Origin: Rhizosphaericola sp047606825
GTDB lineage: Bacteria; Bacteroidota; Bacteroidia; Chitinophagales; Chitinophagaceae
Direction: 5' to 3'
Assembly: GCA_047606825.1 (NCBI GenBank)
Contig: JASGDY010000129.1
Coordinates: forward strand, 1-15,499
Length of the DNA: 15,499 nt
The notes under the pieces are model-generated. The model was not told where the DNA came from. It worked only from the letters and a program-made list of their open reading frames with translations, and made no database searches. A program made the position numbers and the translations under genes. Positions 14,333-15,499 of the stretch are shown piece after piece; the stretch's first letter is position 1; every line of letters begins with the position of its first letter.

Positions 14333-15234
14333 CAATGTGAAATTATCCAAACACCCAGAATGCCACAAACCGCCTTGAAAATCAATATGCCGTCAATCAC
14401 GATGAGATAATACAGCAACGGCTTGCTTCTGTTGAGTGAAAGCACGATAAAAAATGTCAACAGAAACGGTAACAGATTGAAAAGAAAAGTCGGCAGCGGC
14501 ATCCGCGTCTGCCATGCAAATGTGCAAAACGCTGTCAATCCCACCAAAACCAACGGCAGCAGCACAAAATATATCGTCCTGTAAATACCAAACCGCACCA
14601 CAAAAGTCTTGAGCTGTCGGTTCGTGTCGTCTTCATAGTCCTTGATGTCAAACATAATCGCATTCAGCGAGCAGAACATAAAATTTTTAAGGAAAAACCA
14701 CGCCGCCACTTCCCTTCCCGGAACGATTCCCGATGTCCAGCGGCCCACCAATATCGGCATGAAACTGACGCAGCAGGCCCAGGTAAAACCTATCGTGAAA
14801 GCCTTTAGCCAACCCGTATGGCGCAGGTTGAAAAATGATTGTGGCAATATCCCGTAATAGAAAATCCCTGACAGCAGCATCGCTACCAATACAATCCCAA
14901 AATCTGCTCCGACATGGGACAGGCGACTGCCATAACATACGAGCAAACCAACAAGACTAACTGCCGCTAATCCCATATAAACCACCAATAACCGATTGAC
15001 AAGCCGTCGATGTCCCAGATACCATCGCGCCCGGGGATTGTCCGAACGGTATTGCTGCGGCAACCACGAATAGGCATACGTATAATAACCTGCCGTCACG
15101 CCAAACAACAGCACGTAATAACCCAAAGGACATAGCGGCAAATGTAACTGGAACGCGGTCTCCACCGACAGCAGCACCGCCAGCACACCAATATAAATGT
15201 TCCCGAAAAAAACAAGCTCTACAAGTCTGCGCAC
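14332..15234 (-). CDS. UbiA-like membrane prenyltransferase homologue
   Basis: A 300-residue protein with about eight or nine hydrophobic helices. The segment SLNAIMFDIKDYEDDTNRQL (189-208) fits the second Asp-rich motif of the UbiA superfamily (Asp196, Asp199, Asp202/203), which binds prenyl diphosphate through magnesium. The first motif (NxxxDxxxD form) is not seen in the expected place; instead there is YYTYAYSWLPQQY at about 50-62. It may be a divergent or non-prenyl-transferring relative. The start is GTG at 15234 (VRRLVELVFFGNIYIG); no ATG lies nearby. It is first in the operon, coupled to the methyltransferase gene by a one-base overlap. UbiA enzymes make quinones, haems, carotenoid-like or archaeal-type lipids; which applies here cannot be told. 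Confidence 0.78.
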   Translation of the reverse strand: MRRLVELVFFGNIYIGVLAVLLSVETAFQLHLPLCPLGYYVLLFGVTAGYYTYAYSWLPQQYRSDNPRARWYLGHRRLVNRLLVVYMGLAAVSLVGLLVCYGSRLSHVGADFGIVLVAMLLSGIFYYGILPQSFFNLRHTGWLKAFTIGFTWACCVSFMPILVGRWTSGIVPGREVAAWFFLKNFMFCSLNAIMFDIKDYEDDTNRQLKTFVVRFGIYRTIYFVLLPLVLVGLTAFCTFAWQTRMPLPTFLFNLLPFLLTFFIVLSLNRSKPLLYYLIVIDGILIFKAVCGILGVWIISH

Positions 15235-15257
15235 TGTTGCTTAATAAATATAAAACG

Positions 15258-15265
15258 CAAATGTA
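15258..15265 (-). promoter_or_regulatory. candidate -7 element of the UbiA-methyltransferase-LuxE operon
   Basis: TACATTTG on the minus strand fits TAnnTTTG, 23 nt upstream of the GTG. No TTG is found 19-22 nt further upstream (the nearest is 10 nt away), so the match is half of the consensus. The remaining sequence to 15417 has a 6-bp inverted repeat (TGTCCG 15290-15295 with CGGACA 15306-15311) and no gene. Confidence 0.35.
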
Positions 15266-15417
15266 AAAAAATGTACAACGTTGAGGAGGTGTCCGAAAAT
15301 GTAGACGGACAGTCCTGAGTGTTTCGTGGCAACTATTTTTTATTTCTTCAAAAAGGTTCGCTGAACAGTTGTCTTATACGATAATGAAATTCAATATAGA
15401 CCAATAATTTTTATTAC

Positions 15418-15499
15418 TCCGCTCTTCAGGATTTGTAATCCTGAAGCCGTATCGGCGGATTTGCAATCCGCAAATAGCAGTGCATTGCAAATGCACGGA
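15418..15499. repeat. hairpin array, right copy, inverted and cut by the window end
   Basis: These 82 bases are the perfect reverse complement of 12097-12178. They contain three of the four hairpins (15424-15446, 15455-15471, 15480-15496) with the same 8-nt spacers. The element surely continues beyond the window. Confidence 0.92.

Noticed and set aside
14333..14368. 12-residue extension of the methyltransferase from TTG at 14368
   Set aside because: The ATG at 14332 forms a TGATG coupling with the upstream stop and starts directly at the conserved N-terminal motif.

Overview
This window reads as a chromosomal piece of a Bacteroidota genome. The grounds are a SusC/SusD pair with an N-terminal STN domain on SusC, an ECF sigma factor with a FecR-type anti-sigma factor, and promoters of the Bacteroidota form (TTG, about 20 nt, TAnnTTTG). 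The genus cannot be fixed from the sequence; a free-living glycan degrader of the class Chitinophagia or Sphingobacteriia would fit, but that is inference.

Positions 1-468 hold only broken-looking minus-strand reading frames. Positions 564-10764, all plus strand, form a polysaccharide utilisation locus (PUL): ECF sigma factor, anti-sigma factor, SusC-like TonB-dependent transporter, SusD-like lipoprotein, GH20 beta-N-acetylhexosaminidase, and an HGSNAT/NagX-like multipass acyltransferase-family protein. The logic is classical trans-envelope control. Ligand bound by SusC/SusD is signalled through the STN domain to the periplasmic part of the anti-sigma factor, which frees the sigma factor to transcribe susC onward. 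The enzymes point to a GlcNAc-containing substrate (chitooligosaccharide, N-glycan or glycosaminoglycan-like). A likely antisense small RNA, with its own promoter and intrinsic terminator, lies on the minus strand in the susC leader. A 40-nt imperfect inverted repeat sits in front of the GH20 gene.

Positions 10765-12400 are a patchy accessory stretch: a degenerate intergenic region, a VapBC-like toxin-antitoxin pair on the minus strand with its promoter and a tandem 8-bp operator candidate, and short orphan frames around an ordered array of four hairpins with 8-nt spacers.

Positions 12401-15234, all minus strand, hold tRNA-Leu(CAG) with a promoter and a strong terminator, and a tightly overlapping three-gene operon. 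In transcription order the operon encodes a UbiA-like membrane prenyltransferase homologue, a class I SAM-dependent methyltransferase and a LuxE-like acyl-activating enzyme. The chemistry of this operon is not one I recognise and is the best candidate for an undescribed pathway. The block is bracketed by a second, inverted, perfectly matching 82-bp copy of the hairpin array, which is cut by the end of the window.
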